DNA of 64,000 nt from Botrytis cinerea B05.10. Its lineage: Eukaryota; Ascomycota; Leotiomycetes; Helotiales; Sclerotiniaceae. Within the stretch, counting starts at the first letter, position 1, and every line of letters begins with the position of its first letter. The DNA is taken from the NCBI RefSeq assembly GCF_000143535.2, contig NC_037325.1:1488001-1552000 (forward strand), given 5' to 3'. The position numbers and the translations under genes are program-made. Below, piece by piece: positions 36,312 through 49,122 of the stretch. The notes beneath the pieces were generated by a model. The model was not told the DNA's origin. It worked only from the letters and a program-made list of their open reading frames with translations, and did no database searches.

Positions 36312-39036
36312 ACATCGGATTATAGTCTGAAGTCATTTCTGTACAACCTTCGCGGCTACAATCAGCCGCAAAGGATAGTAAGCGCGATAACTTCCTATTT
36401 GTTAGTGAATGCCGTAAGACTGTTAAAGCCATGATAGCAGGAATCGTGGACCCCATATATGTATCTATTAGTCCAGGGATGTCTCTTCTGATTTCTTCTT
36501 TTGAAGTAAGTCTGTATCTCAACAATTACCATACCCAGAATCTAACAAATTATGAGCGATCTGAAGTAGCTGGACCAGATGATCCTGATTTCCAAGGTGA
36601 AAGGGGGTTATGCAGGAGGGAAGGGCCAGCAAGAGGACAATGATAAGTGGGGCAAAAGGAAGGAAAGATAAGAAGGACCTTGGCAACAGACAGGGCTAAC
36701 ATGAGATTAAATTTCTTCAACAGAAGTATTTATGAAGTGGATGAAAATATGCTGCGCACTTAGAAGTGAGAGAGGTTTTCATTGGAGGCCATCTTCAGTA
36801 AGGTTGCCTTTGGCGTATTTGAAGTTATGCATGCTTATTTCTTCAAGTAGGATCGCCTTCATGCCAAGCAAGCCCCGGGTCAAATAAAAGGACTATTCGC
36901 TGTGGACCTCAGAAAGGTGGGCTTAATAGCAATACGTGGTCTCCGTCATCCAAATTTGGACAGGAAAATTCGAATTTGTCCATGCTCACACTATAAGAGC
37001 CCAATAGAACCTTGTATTCATGAAAGAATACAGTTAGTGGACATCGATTGAATATATGCTTAAATTTAGGATATTAGGGTAGAACTACCCGACCCATTGT
37101 ACATATATTGGAAGGTGCTATGAAGTTTCGATTCGTTTTGAGTTCATCACCACCACTTCTTGGCAAAGATGTATCATGGACTCCTATTCCAGAAAAAACA
37201 TTCGCAACTTAATGAGCATGTGTGAAAAGTCATCGTATGAAGGCTCTAATCACGTGTTGACCTGTGATCCCTCGATCGTAAGCTTTAGACTCGGGTCCTC
37301 CCGCAGCCAAGAGCGTAAACCTTTCAAACCAAAATCTCAAAATGACATCATAAATTTTGCCATCATAGTACGTACTACGATCAAGGTTCTCTCAGTCGAC
37401 TGAAAATCTTTACATATTTCTTTCTATCCACAAATGCGACAAACGAACACCTCTCCTCCTTCGAAGGCATGAGAAGTGAACTCTCCAAACTCGGACTTCA
37501 GAGCTTTGACCTTTGAAGAACGTCTGATTACCCTCCTACGACCAGAACAAGACACTCCTCGCAGATGTTGGATTTGACTTCGCGGTCAAATCTGAGGGTT
37601 TGCATCTGCAACCAGCACCATGGAAACCATCCTCTCACGCAAGATTGGGGGTGTACATAAGCCAAAGCGTGCTCGATATGCAGACTTGTATGAAGTCTCG
37701 AGCGAAACAAATGAGACTGCAGCTTCCATATCTGAAAGCGTTTTACTCAGATACAAAGACTTGTGAACCAGAAATCGTCTCGAAATGAGGTTTTCTGGCT
37801 CAATGACATTCGGGCGTATGTTTGTAATAACATATGACTCTGCTGCTCAAAATTACCGGATTAAATCCAAGCAATAGAGTGCATCGAAGAAATCTCAGAT
37901 CACCTTACGTATAGCTACCATCGAGTTGGCTTTCTAGCCTTGGGCTTTCCAAACTAGGGATCACCTTTGAGACTCATCGACGAGCCCGCAATTTTATTCC
38001 ACAGTCCTGAAAAACTGTTTTTGGGACTAGATATTGTCGTGGACAACGAGCGAGGCTCTTTAATATGATAAAGAAATATTTTTGGCTAAAATGACTTTAT
38101 TAGTTGACCGGAAGATGGTGTTGTCAGGACTCAGAACCAAAAATGCTTCCGACTCAAAAGATTTTAAGGTCAAATTTTGGCTTCGCTCGGGGAAAATGCG
38201 GAGATAGAATGATTCCAGCGAGAACAGAAAATCTTTCGATGTTGAACATCGAGCTCTCATAACCCGATAATATTAGTCTTTACTTACAATTGTTGACGGT
38301 GGATATGATAATGTAAGTCAAACTGACTCTTTCTTCACATTTCCATATGACTAACCTTCGACCTTGCTGGAATTCCTTGTGTGGTTCATGGCCTACACGC
38401 CCGCTTCTTCAAAGCTCTTCCCATAAATATCTGAGCGCGTGTTTATGTGGTACTTATTGCAGGCGAGGAATTGAAAGCATATTGTTCGACGGTCCGCAGT
38501 AAGTTCCAATAGTCAAAAACTTTATATGCCTGGAATCTATTTAAACATTCAAGATCTTCACGTAGTGGAAAGTTTATCATTGTAGAGCCCGGACTACCCA
38601 TTGGAAACACTGAGTATCAACTCCGAATCTCCGATATCATCGTATCTCATGTCACATTTCTATGTTACATTTGTTTAACTTTGGAAATATATATGTCATG
38701 TTGGTAGCACCACACGGTTTCTCAACGTCACATCAAATCCGACGACCCATCCATCGCTCTTGCCCCCTGGATATAAACCGGTACTCCCGCCATATTACGC
38801 CTCTTATAATAGTCGAGTATCCTCATTCAGCTATTCTGGAAAATCATTTCAGTCCATTGCAGTCGTCTACCACCCACTAGCAATTCTCTTGCTGTTTCCC
38901 AACTACCGGCACTGCCAACAAGCTGCATATCATTCATCGTGATCTTTGCATTGCTCAAACATCTCATCACCATAATTAGATCAGATATATCTGCCCAATT
39001 ATCAATATGATGGTTTCTTTTACCAAGCTTGATTTT
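36312..39036. other. Gene-poor tract between HET relic and MYND gene
   Basis: About 2.7 kb with only short, domain-free frames on both strands. No RNA gene or obvious repeat. Confidence 0.45.
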
Positions 39037-39387
39037 CTACCTCTTTTCTCCCTTCGATCCGCCGCCCGTTTGACCTGAAGGCAGTTGAATAAATTGGAAC
39101 TCTTTGCCATCTTGTTCGGCTTTCTTCTTCAAAGCTTCGATATCCAAACCGTCTGGAATGTTATCGCCATGTATTGTTATACTGAATTTATAGCGTTCTT
39201 TACAGTTTGGTTCGTGATTCGGCCAGTCGGCCTTTTGACAATCGCGAGAACAGTAAGGAGTTTTGCACCGCTCACAACTGGGGAAGCTTCCCATAGAAGT
39301 TTCTGTCTTGTGACAGTTGGCACAACAGCGGACTGGCTTTGAGAAAGAGGGTGTAGGTGGTTCTGAGGTGGAAGATCTTGAAGACAT
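39037..39387 (-). CDS. Small MYND-type zinc finger protein
   Basis: Single exon, 116 aa. A MYND finger covers about residues 22-62: CCANCHKTETSMGSF, CERCKTPYCSRDCQKADW and PNHEPNC give the CX2C...CX2C...CX3C...HX3C ligand set. MYND fingers bind proline-rich peptides in partner proteins and do not bind DNA by themselves. The N-terminus is Ser/Pro-rich; the C-terminus (about residues 67-116) is mixed charged and ends in a Gly/Lys tail. There is no SET domain, so this is not a SMYD methyltransferase. Cytosolic or nuclear; partner unknown. No introns. Confidence 0.85.
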   Translation of the reverse strand: MSSRSSTSEPPTPSFSKPVRCCANCHKTETSMGSFPSCERCKTPYCSRDCQKADWPNHEPNCKERYKFSITIHGDNIPDGLDIEALKKKAEQDGKEFQFIQLPSGQTGGGSKGEKR

Positions 39388-40197
39388 AGTGATGTTTCGG
39401 CAAGCACAAACTTCGAGGACTTGGCGACGTGAGCAAAAGTGCTATGCAGGGCTAATGCTAGAAGTCTGGCAATATGAGAAGATGTATACACGAGTGTTGA
39501 AGGATTTGAATACCCACTTTTGGAACAAAGTCACGAGTGGAATTTTGTGGAGTGGGCAGAAACTCAAAATGTAAGATGGCCAAAATTTTGACTTTCGTAC
39601 CTGCCGTGGAGGAGAGGGTTTTATCTACATTTGTATGACAAAGCTGTCCCTATCGATATACCGTTATACGAAACCGATGTTTAACGGATCATGCCTTGAC
39701 TCCGGAAGTTGCACGAGACAAAGGGTAAGAAATATCACCACAGACTGCTAGGTCGATTCGAGACCGCGTTTAAATTTGCATTCTTGGATATTACTTCATC
39801 CCTTCATTTATATAACCAACATTTGGTCAAGGCTTTAGGTGAGCGTTCCAAGCTATTTAGGTGTAGCGATACCAATCAGTTCTTTAGGTTAATTTAATAA
39901 CAGATGCAGACATGTGTTGAATGAAGAATTCGGCAGTAAAGATGATAATTGGTAATCCAAAAATTTACCCCACCTTTGTGCAAATGATAAAAAGAACCGC
40001 GGCCGGCTAGAAGATTACTCGTTGGAGCACATTACCGAATCTTGCACTTTTTGGCGAATCTCAATCTTTAGCATACTACTACTCTAAGTCCGGAGTTGAT
40101 CTACAGCTCCACTCGAAGTGATTGGCGCCCAACAATTCAAGCCGAATTTATCTTGGTACTCCGAAACCTGATTCAGTCAAAAAGGAGCTTCGGAGTA
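39388..40197. other. Intergenic, left flank of the candidate miniature element
   Basis: Promoter side of the MYND gene, then non-coding. No further gene is seen. Confidence 0.4.
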
Positions 40198-40604
40198 GGG
40201 GTGCGGACCGTAGTGGGGTGCATTAGTTTTGTAGATGTGACCCATCAATCTGGCTCGATTAACGGATTTGGTTATACAGTGGAACTGGGTTATAACGGAC
40301 TGAACAATTTAACCAACCAAATCTGGTACAAAGAAGATTCCGGTATAAATAATGGTGATTCAAGTGCTTCAATAAAATTTATACTGGATTTCAGCTTCAA
40401 GAATGAATAATTTTTTTTTTTTTAAAAAAAAAACTCTGATTCAGTCAAATATATTATCAAAATTCATACAGGATTTATGAAAAAAGTGCTTGATATTTTG
40501 ATTTTATCTAAAATTCTAGAATTACTAAATAAAAAGTAGTCAAATAAGGAAATTATTCCGGTATATCCCAATCCGGTATAGCCGAGTTCTACCGTATCCG
40601 CACT
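40198..40604. mobile_element. Candidate miniature Tc1/pogo-type inverted-repeat element
   Basis: The left end has GTGCGGACCGTAG (40201-40213) and the right end has its inverted partner CTACCGTATCCGCAC (40589-40603). A second inner inverted match exists: GGTTATACAG plus TGGGTTATAACGGA on the left, against GGCTATACCGGATTGGGATA read from the right end. TA dinucleotides flank both ends (40196-40197 and 40605-40606), as expected for Tc1/mariner or pogo target duplication. The centre has a T14-A10 run and is AT-rich. No transposase frame is present, so it would be non-autonomous. The termini are diverged, and the left arm appears to carry an extra insertion of about 50 nt. Confidence 0.4.
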
Positions 40605-43600
40605 TACATGATTGGTAAGTGCTCTGATTGCTCTGATTCGCGTGAGTCGATTATCGTCATATTCTTATGTGTCACCATGAATTTTTAGTGATATTGTGTG
40701 CTTATATCTGCAGGTTTGTCACAATTAATATATCATTCCATAAATGTGCGTGGTATCACAAGCAAAACGTACCACCATTACTTCGTGCCTGTGCAAAACT
40801 TTAAAATCCTACATGTACTGGAGTAGCATTCGACCTCCAAAACTGGAAACTTGAGATGGGAATGATACTCTATGTATGCATGGTATCTCTTTGTTGAGAC
40901 GAAATGGCGACCACTGCATAAAAACAAGGCACCTGGCTTCAATGCCAATCGTTACACAATGCACACCGGGTTAACGTTTGGAAATACTCTCACACGCACT
41001 GCCAATCTACTTTCCAGATTTGTGTTAATCTCAGATTAGCCAGATACGTCGGTACACAGCAATACAAGGCTCTGATGTTGTTCTAAGTAAGTTTGATTTG
41101 GCCGCGGTACAAGACTACAAGAGTTCCAGGTGCCTTTTCAACAAGATTCACGAAATATTCATTTGGATCTGGATCGAACAACTTTGTTACTTACCCATCA
41201 AATACCCTTATCAAAGATGGGGTTGGAGATATGGAGTCGAAATTACATGAAATACACAATGGGATTTAAAATATTTGGGTATCACATTGGCAGTGTAGAC
41301 CCAGATATGCAAAAGGTATGACAAGGCCATGATCTCCAACGCATGGTGCCACGTCTCATAATGACATGTATACTACACTGAATCGTGCGACAGTTACAGA
41401 TTGAGCGCTCGGTATCATGCAAGAGTTACCATTCTCGTTTCTTTGCCACCGATAACATCTTTTGCCGAGCCGGTCTTTGAATACAGCCGTAGCCCGGAGG
41501 TTATGGGGAATTAAATGGCTGGAAAATGGATTTCTGTACCCAATTTCCACAACATCACCGATGCATTTGCCACCACATCTTCCGTTTTTACCGCCTTGTG
41601 CGGAAAGGCCGTACGGCGATGCATCTTTGACTGTTTCGGGACTAGGATTCATTCCAACGAAGAAAACAACTTACTTGTTGTTAGAGATATGGCAGGGCCA
41701 GGGTGAACTTTGCCTTCGTTTGAAGTGTCGTCATACGACCGTGGATTGAGTGTTGACAGGATGATTCCACAGGATCCATCCTCGTGACGGAAGACACAAG
41801 CTAGGGAGCTGTTGATTGCCGTCTCTTGATACGATCCCACCTACGACTAGGCTTCTACAATGAAGCCACCAAGGCTTCACCATTTGAGAGGCACATTAAT
41901 CAAACATCGACAATCGCGAACCTGGAAATTCATTGCTCCGGGCATTCAAAAGGCCAACGAAACTAATGCCCGTTCCTGCTTCCTTACAAACGTGTAGACC
42001 TTCACCCATGCCATCGGATTTGAGGGTCCAGAATCATCTCAAGTATCTCCATATGATGCCATCTCACCTAGTACCTGCCTGGAAAACGACACAGGCGGGT
42101 GCCTGCGCGACTCAGTCCTGTAAGCCGCAGGTTTGGCTTTGCATGCTATCCAAGGATTTTTGCCTTTTCCTTGCCACATATTTAACGATGCATGGCACAT
42201 GCTCTGCTGATAGACACACGAGCAAACCTATTATATTAATAATTGACGGGTATGATCACTGTTTCCTTCAACCCCGCGGAAGACACTGGACTGGGATCAC
42301 ATCCTGCATTCATCAGCGAATGATGTACGCCAAAATATCATGGTTTCGCTCTATAGAATACCTGAATCGAAATAGTCTGCTTTGCCTAGACTAGGGCATG
42401 ATCTTGGATTCCCTCGCTGCAACTCCTGACCTTGATTTGCACTGGCCATCAAAACTCGCGCCACCATGCTATTATGAGTATTATAACGAAATATGGAGCT
42501 TGATAAAGACTATACGCCGCTGCAAGGCGTTTCCAGCATGTTACGATGCGGAGGATCGACCTTTCAGGATAATATGCACCTTTTGCTCCAGCATACTGAT
42601 TGCTATTGAAGATTATTCTTCAACGTTGAAAGTGGACACGGGTCCTACTTTTTTTCACTTGAATTTCATACAGATTTCTTCGTGGTGAGTGTACCAGAGT
42701 TCGATTCACTGCGCCTCGGAGTTTGAAACGCATGATCTGGAGTCGGGTTGAAATTGACATTTTAACTTTAGATGATACTGCCAAGCACGTGAGGACCTGA
42801 GCGCCCGAAAGGTCTCCTGCATGGTGAAAGGATTCAAAATGAATGCATCTCGTGAATTAAATTCACTCCTTTTTCCCAGGATTCGAGACAACCCTTGGCG
42901 CTCAAAAACACAAGATTGCGATGATTATTCAAATCCATTTTGATGTCCAATTTAGCTTGGTGTGAAAACCCCCCCTATGTTTAGTATTTGAACCTCACTT
43001 TAGGTTCTATACCAAAGCGGAAAATCTTTCATGTCTTCAGATCAATAGATGAATCCCAATAAGAGGACTACGTGGCGCGGAGGTCACATGACATCTTGCA
43101 GTCCCAAAGGAGAACGAATGTGGCATAATTTCTTCCGGCAACTCATTTCATGAGAGAAACTTCTCCAACAGTTATCAAATTGGGAGAACAAACAGACCTA
43201 CGGAGGGCTGTTTCTGGCCTCCGAAATTGTTTTCCGCCTTTGATCTAAGATATGGAGAACTACCCCGAAAGATCCTTTAATCAATTCCATCGGCAGGAAT
43301 CCGTTCAGGCCTTGCGTACTTTGACAGCTTCTCGTTTTGATATCAACAAAGACCTCTGATTGTCTCATACTTGGATTTTACGAGCTCCGCTTTGCTCCAC
43401 GACACGTGTTTTACTTGATACTGCATTTTTCTCTAGATTTTAGTACCTTAGGTACTACTTACTCACCACAGAGATTATTAATAAGAGAAAAGGTATTCCG
43501 ATTCTCGTGACTCTTGCAGCAGCTTGTGAAAACTCCTCAAGGGACCTATGAAAGTAATACCAAAGGAACAATGACTTCGTTTGAGTCGAAGGATATCACA

Positions 43601-44349
43601 AACTGGCTAGTAGCACCTGTAGATTAGGGTTGTTCCACATGCATGAGCTACCACGCCGCTTAACCCTCCCATCGGAACGGAATTAGCCCGGCTGGACATA
43701 ATAGAAAGCCAATCGCATCCGATGCATTGGTTATGGAAATGTACCATCTCATATCTATTCCCCGCTTCGAAGTCATGGCATTCACGAAATAGCGCTTTCC
43801 TCGATTGTCTGCGAATCTGTTATTTCAGCCGAAGAGACAACCGCATTGATTTGAAGAATATTCATGTTTTGATCAGATCAAGCTCTGAGGGCCTTGGGTG
43901 GATGGAATGGGAAAAAGTGCATAGCACTACCATCATTTTGAATAAGTTACATATCTCAAGAACCTCCAATTTCTTACACTTCACGGCTACGTTATATTCC
44001 GAAACATTGATAAACTTGGATTGTGGAATTGATCACCGCCATTTTGATCCCCATGCCACCGAGGAAAATACCAATGAGACACTTGAATCCAAAGTTATGA
44101 TCGTGGTCTTGGCATGTCGAATCTTGTTCCGGTACTGCCAGTGACTTCACCAGATGAACCCTAAGATTTTTTCCAATGATGAACCGAAGAACTTTACATG
44201 TTTGATCTCTTAGAGATATGATTTCCACCAAGATATTTCTGTGTTAAATTGTTTTTGCCAGGAATTACTGTACTCGAAGTTGTGCAATGTACACAAAAAT
44301 GATGTTAGAAATCGAAAGCATGTCTAATTTTATGTTTAAAATTATACCT

Positions 44350-44422
44350 AAGTTTAAGTCTGGTTAGTTTAAGTCAAGTTCAATTCCAGTTTAGGTTTAA
44401 GTTTAAATCAAAGTTTAAGTTT
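44350..44422 (+). repeat. Low-complexity repeat of TTTAAGT-like units
   Basis: AGTTTAAGTC, AGTTTAAGTC, GGTTTAAGTT, AGTTTAAGTT and related units recur within about 70 bp at short, irregular spacing. Confidence 0.6.
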
Positions 44423-45463
44423 ATAGAAAGAAGAACGTGATAGTCGGTTTTATTTTCCTCTAGTCTTCCTGTTTTCTTATTCTAGATTCGAATTCTACTG
44501 AAAGCATATTATACATTTTGTGGGAAAGTGATCTCCCCTTCCAGCTCCTCCCGCTTCGTCCCGCCTCCTTCCTCTCATATGTAGCTTTTCCTAGGTTATA
44601 CTTAATAAAGTAATATAAAGAATGACGGTAAGGTAGAATCATGATAGCGACGATATATCGATATTGAACATTTCAATATTAAAATCTATATTTCAAAATC
44701 TATATTATGTTGTATAGGTATATGTATCCACTTTAGTGTCCATTCAATTCTTGTCTCTTTTCTTTTCCCAAATTCTATTATCACCTTTTTTTTTCAGATC
44801 TGTGGCTAACTTCCAATAGGAATCAACAATGACGAAGATGCCCCCAAATTCGAATCGACAGCCAAGAGATACATCTTTTTTCTTTCTACTCTATCGTATT
44901 GATGACAACGATGATACCTTCAAATTCTGTTCGAATCGACGGTGGCAACGATATTTATATGCCATCTACATCATCGCCCTCATCTTGAACTATACTTGTT
45001 GTCTTAGAATCTACATGTGCAGCCACTTTCAATGACAAGAATTATCAGTGATGATAACTCAAAACGTGAAATTTCAAACAGCTAAACCTCTATATTGAAT
45101 AAAGTAACAGCCCCTAATTAAATATTAAGCGGGAGGGTCGACTCTCGCCTTGGCGGCAATGCTTCAATGCCAAGGCCCACAACGCGCGTTTCGCCCCACT
45201 TTCTATATCATTCGAAGAAGACTTCGCGTCAATTGCTCAGCGCGGCATTGGTTGCCGTGTTACTGTGGCTCATTCAGTCCGTCATCACTTTTACTTTCAT
45301 CCAATGAACTGTTTCCTGTTGCAAATATAGCTTTATTCAATGCACTGACCTCGATACATCTCAGTGCGATTTTAAGGTACTAAATAAGATGCCAAGAGCG
45401 ACGGGGCCGGTACCTGCGTGGAGCTTTCCTGGAATAAACGTCTGTTGCGTTTCTCCCTTGATA

Positions 45464-45550
45464 GTGCCAGTAGGATGCCCGCAGTGACATGCTGTTACGA
45501 ATGTTCCTGTGCTAGCAGGATGCCGCCAGTGACATGCTATGGAGATTGTT
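45464..45550 (+). repeat. Direct duplication with 45-bp period
   Basis: GTGCCAGTAGGATGCC and the following CAGTGACATGCT at 45464 recur at 45509 as GTGCTAGCAGGATGCC with CAGTGACATGCT. The two units differ at several positions. No gene supported over it. Confidence 0.55.
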
Positions 45551-45747
45551 TAAGGTGTTGTTCTTCTTCTTTTGCAATAGAGAAGATGGAGGTTGCAATT
45601 GAAGTGACAACGGGTACGTAGAACCTAATCTATTCCACGTTGTATCCCTGGTAATATAGTATTACCAGTTGAAGGTGAATTCGTAAGCCTCGTTCGGCAT
45701 TGGCAGGAGGTGTGAGGGGGAAGAAACTACATGGGGAGGAAAGAAGA

Positions 45748-45755
45748 TATATAAA
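45748..45755 (+). promoter_or_regulatory. TATA box of the intradiol dioxygenase gene
   Basis: TATATAAA, 114 bp upstream of the ATG at 45869, followed by a pyrimidine- and CA-rich leader typical of strongly expressed fungal genes. Confidence 0.5.
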
Positions 45756-45868
45756 TTCGACGATGTTTTGTTCGAAGATAGTCTCTTCCCATCCTCAGCA
45801 TCACTTGCAATTGTACCAGCCTTCTAACATCTACAATCCCTTCAACAATACCAACCACTCATCCGACA

Positions 45869-47033
45869 ATGCATTTCTCAGCAGCTGCTATTTCAGCCAT
45901 CTTGGCTAGCTCTGTCATTGCTCATCCAGGTCATGATGTTAGAAAAGAGATCGCCGAGAGAGCTTCCTTCATGTCTCAGCTCAAGACTCGTGATCTCAGC
46001 CAGTGCTCTGAGAAGTTAAAGGCTAGAGGTCTTCAGCAAGCGGCTGTCGCAAGACGCTCTGCCATTGCTAAAAGCGAGAGAAAGAAGAGAGGTATCAGTT
46101 CTGGTAGGTTCTAACCCATTATTTTCCACTACTTTTCAAATTCATACAGAGAAACTAATCTATTTTGTGAACAGAACAACCTTACTTGAAGGCAAGAGAT
46201 GAGGCGACTGTTCTCAACACCACGCACTTGTCTACTGTAGACTATGACTCTACCACTGATGAGTCCGTCGTATTTTCCGGAAACAACTCTTGCATTCTCA
46301 GCCCAGAAGTCACCCAAGGCCCTTACTGTAAGTTTACATTCCATCTCCATTCAACAAAACCATCAATTTCTAACGCCTAAACTCAGACGTCTCGGGTGAA
46401 TATGTCCGAACAGACATCGTCGAAGAACAAGAGGGAGTCGATCTCATTCTTGACACCCAAGTGATTGACATTTCTACTTGCGATCCCGTCACCAATGCCT
46501 TTGTTGAGATCTGGCACTGCAATTCTACCGGTGTATACAGTGGTATAGTCGCCTCCACTAACGGTAACGCCGCTGATGCCGCCAACATCAACTCCACTTT
46601 CCTCCGCGGTCTCCAGCCAACCGACTCCGAAGGTGTAGCTCAATTCCAAACTCTCTTCCCCGGTCACTATACCTCTCGCTCAAATCACATCCACGTCCTT
46701 GTCCACTTCAACGGAACTACCTATGAGAACGGTACCTATGGTGGTGGTGTCATCTCCCACGTTGGACAAATGTTCTTTGACCAAGACCTGATCACTCAAG
46801 TCGAGGCTGTTTCTCCATACAGCACCAACAACCAGCCAACAACTTTGAACTCTGAGGATAGCGTTTTGGTTGATGAGGCTGCTTCCTCTGATCCTATGAT
46901 TAACTACTCGCTTTTGGGTGAGACTGTTGCTGATGGTATCTTTGGATGGTTGGCATTCGGTGTTGATGTTTCAAAGGCTTATAGTGTCAAGCCTGCTGCT
47001 AGCTTGTATTCCAGTGGTGGTGTAGAGAACTAG
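45869..47033 (+). CDS. Secreted intradiol ring-cleavage dioxygenase-like protein
   Basis: Non-haem Fe(III) enzyme of the catechol-dioxygenase fold; secreted fungal members open catechol-type rings from plant phenolics or lignin. Three exons: 45869-46103, 46175-46327 and 46387-47033 (344 aa). A signal peptide (MHFSAAAISAILASSVIAHP) is followed by a basic region with repeated Arg/Lys, perhaps a propeptide. The dioxygenase core includes the first Fe-ligand region TQGPYYVSGEYVR, PVTNAFVEIWHCNSTGVYSG, and FPGHYTSRSNHIHVLVHFNG with the Tyr-His-His ligands; together with the Tyr in GPYY these give the 2-Tyr/2-His set. Several N-glycosylation sequons are present (NST, NGT). The C-terminus is Ser/Gly-rich without a clear GPI signal. 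A TATA box and CT-rich leader precede it. The true substrate cannot be told. Confidence 0.92.
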
Positions 47034-47772
47034 AAGGCTTAAGAAGGCGATGGTTAGTTGTTGGTGAGATCAATCCGAAGGAAGATGGTGATTTAGCGAT
47101 GTTATATTCATGTGTTAGCGAAGCAAGTTATTATTCTGTCACATTCAATTACAAACAAATTGGACTTAAATCTTTCCCAGTATTTTGATATGTGATCAAA
47201 TTAATTGACAATGTGAGCTCAGGTGTAGCTTTTTCTTAGCGTATGCCTTTTTATGCTTAAATTATCCGGACTTTAAATGCACAAGGTTACCCATTTTCGT
47301 CAAATTTGTCAACGAAAATTTAACAGTGTAGACTAAGCCTGTTTGGTTTAACCTCGGTCTGTGAATAAACTGTGTCCACAGATGCGATTAATATATCTTG
47401 TTTTTATATAAATGTAATAGCAAATTGCGAATGCAACTCTTCGCTCCTCTGGTACACAAGGAGAATTCAAATCCACATGCATGTAAGGGTGGATTACAGC
47501 GGAGCCTGTCATTATCAGAAAAGTCTCTAGGTTCATACATGACAAACGACAATAATGGTAACGCGAGTAATAACTTATCAGATGCAGTGTTTCCAATCTG
47601 ATGATACAACTTCTGGGAATTATGGAATATCCCAAAAGATCTAATTTTCCATTCAACCAGTTACCATAATCACCGAATCAAAGCATTCTCCAAATTTTCT
47701 CATCAACTCTCCAACCCCAATAGTCATGTTTTGTTTTCTCCAACGGCATCAAAAATGGCCATGGACTTTTTC
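47034..47772. other. Convergent intergenic region
   Basis: Between the 3' ends of the dioxygenase gene (+) and the F-box gene (-). AT-rich, no further gene. Confidence 0.45.
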
Positions 47773-49122
47773 TCAGCACATAATTTCCAACAATTTCGCA
47801 AATGTTATATCTGTTCCCGGAACAGTGTTCCAATTCCAGTCATATATATTCTTTCTATCGTCATAGGTCATGAGTTCGAATTTTCGGAGCGAGAGATTAT
47901 CTCTGAATGAGGTAAGCATTTCTTTCCATTGAAATCGTGTGAGGTGATTCCAACCACTACCAGGTCCGCAACCATATCCACCGCTAAGATGCAAGTTCTT
48001 GAGAGTAGACCGATGCCGCTCGAGGAATGAAATGAGAAGGGGTCCTGGAATGTCGGTTTGATGAAGACGAAGACTTTCCAAACGAGGAATTGTGATGCTA
48101 TAGAATGAATTTTTCCATGCAATCTGAAAGTCTGGTGTCATATTTGTAGAGAGGTTCATTACAAACATCAAATCTAATCTCCGAAGACGCTGTGCCGAAA
48201 TCAAAAGGTCAGTGATTCTTTGAGCAACGAGCGAATCTTGCCAAGATGTAAATCCATAGTCCCAGAATCCAATCGATAGTTGCTCGAGAGGGGTGACTAG
48301 ACCACTAAGAGATCTATATGGATGGCCAGAACACTCGGATAAAAGACAGAGTCGATGCAGAGAGGGTTGTAGGGGAATGAAAGGAGGAGACCCCAGTTCC
48401 TGGGATGACAAACAATCCATGGGCAAGCAGTCGAACTCGACGGATGAGAGTGCTACACCCGCCGCATTGACTGCTGCTACTATTGAAGTGTAATACCATT
48501 GAGACAAGTCGTCTGCCATAAATTGTGTTCGCTCTTCTTCGATTGTCGAGTTCCAACTAGGAATCCATGTAGACGTCGATTGAAACATATCTTCCGAAAG
48601 TGGATAACTTAGTGAAGTGATCGTGAGGCTTCTAAAATTAGGAAGGTTGCTGAAAGTTTTTGCCAAGTGGACGGGGTCACAAAAGCCCGGTTCATTAGCG
48701 ATTCGTCTTCGAAGAATTTCTCGCGCATCTGAAAAGTAAAATGTCCATTTTCTCGCATCACTCGAATCTAGAAATATGATTATCGACTTGATTGTTTGAG
48801 CTAGGTGCGAACACTCGGATACTTTGCGCAGCCTATCCATGTCTGTTGGTTGACAATGAGGGTGGAGCTTGAAGCCATCTCGGAATAGTCTCTCGGTCCC
48901 GGTGATAGCCCAAGCTCGAGATATTAATCTTAAGGATCCTGCATCTTCGACACCAAGGCGATTGAAAATTTGCGCTTTGATTTCAGATGGGAGACCTAGG
49001 TCGAGAATGGGGTCGAGAATGGGGTCGAGACTGAGATTTGAGGTTGCGGGTACTTCTTCGCTTTTTAGCAATCTTCGTGATATTGATCTTTGGGATTGTT
49101 GTGCGTTCATCAGGGCAGGCAT
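47773..49122 (-). CDS. F-box-like protein
   Basis: Probable substrate adaptor of an SCF ubiquitin ligase. Single exon, 449 aa. The F-box-like segment covers about residues 42-85 (LGLPSEIKAQIFNRLGVEDA, GSLRLISRAWAITGTERLFR). The remaining 360 residues have scattered leucine-rich stretches (LPNFRSLTITSLSYPL, LEQLSIGFWDYGF, RLRRLDLMFVMNLS, LESLRLHQTDIPGP, LKNLHLSGGYG), as in fungal F-box proteins with degenerate LRRs. Just before the F-box the sequence LDPILDPILD comes from a 12-bp DNA duplication. No intron, no signal peptide. The target is unknown. Confidence 0.8.
   Translation of the reverse strand: MPALMNAQQSQRSISRRLLKSEEVPATSNLSLDPILDPILDLGLPSEIKAQIFNRLGVEDAGSLRLISRAWAITGTERLFRDGFKLHPHCQPTDMDRLRKVSECSHLAQTIKSIIIFLDSSDARKWTFYFSDAREILRRRIANEPGFCDPVHLAKTFSNLPNFRSLTITSLSYPLSEDMFQSTSTWIPSWNSTIEEERTQFMADDLSQWYYTSIVAAVNAAGVALSSVEFDCLPMDCLSSQELGSPPFIPLQPSLHRLCLLSECSGHPYRSLSGLVTPLEQLSIGFWDYGFTSWQDSLVAQRITDLLISAQRLRRLDLMFVMNLSTNMTPDFQIAWKNSFYSITIPRLESLRLHQTDIPGPLLISFLERHRSTLKNLHLSGGYGCGPGSGWNHLTRFQWKEMLTSFRDNLSLRKFELMTYDDRKNIYDWNWNTVPGTDITFAKLLEIMC

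Larger units (their letters stand above)
40605..45747. other. Long gene-poor tract
   Basis: About 5 kb without a supported gene. Several frames of 60-150 codons (for example 41933-42394 and 43722-44144, +) lack domains. Simple repeats occur at 44350-44422 and 45464-45550 and are listed separately. Confidence 0.45.

Noticed and set aside
42220..42394. Text KPIILIIDGYDHC that recalls the Walker B strand of a NACHT (NLR-like) domain
   Set aside because: No P-loop upstream, no following NACHT motif, and neighbouring frames are full of stops; a nine-residue likeness is too little.
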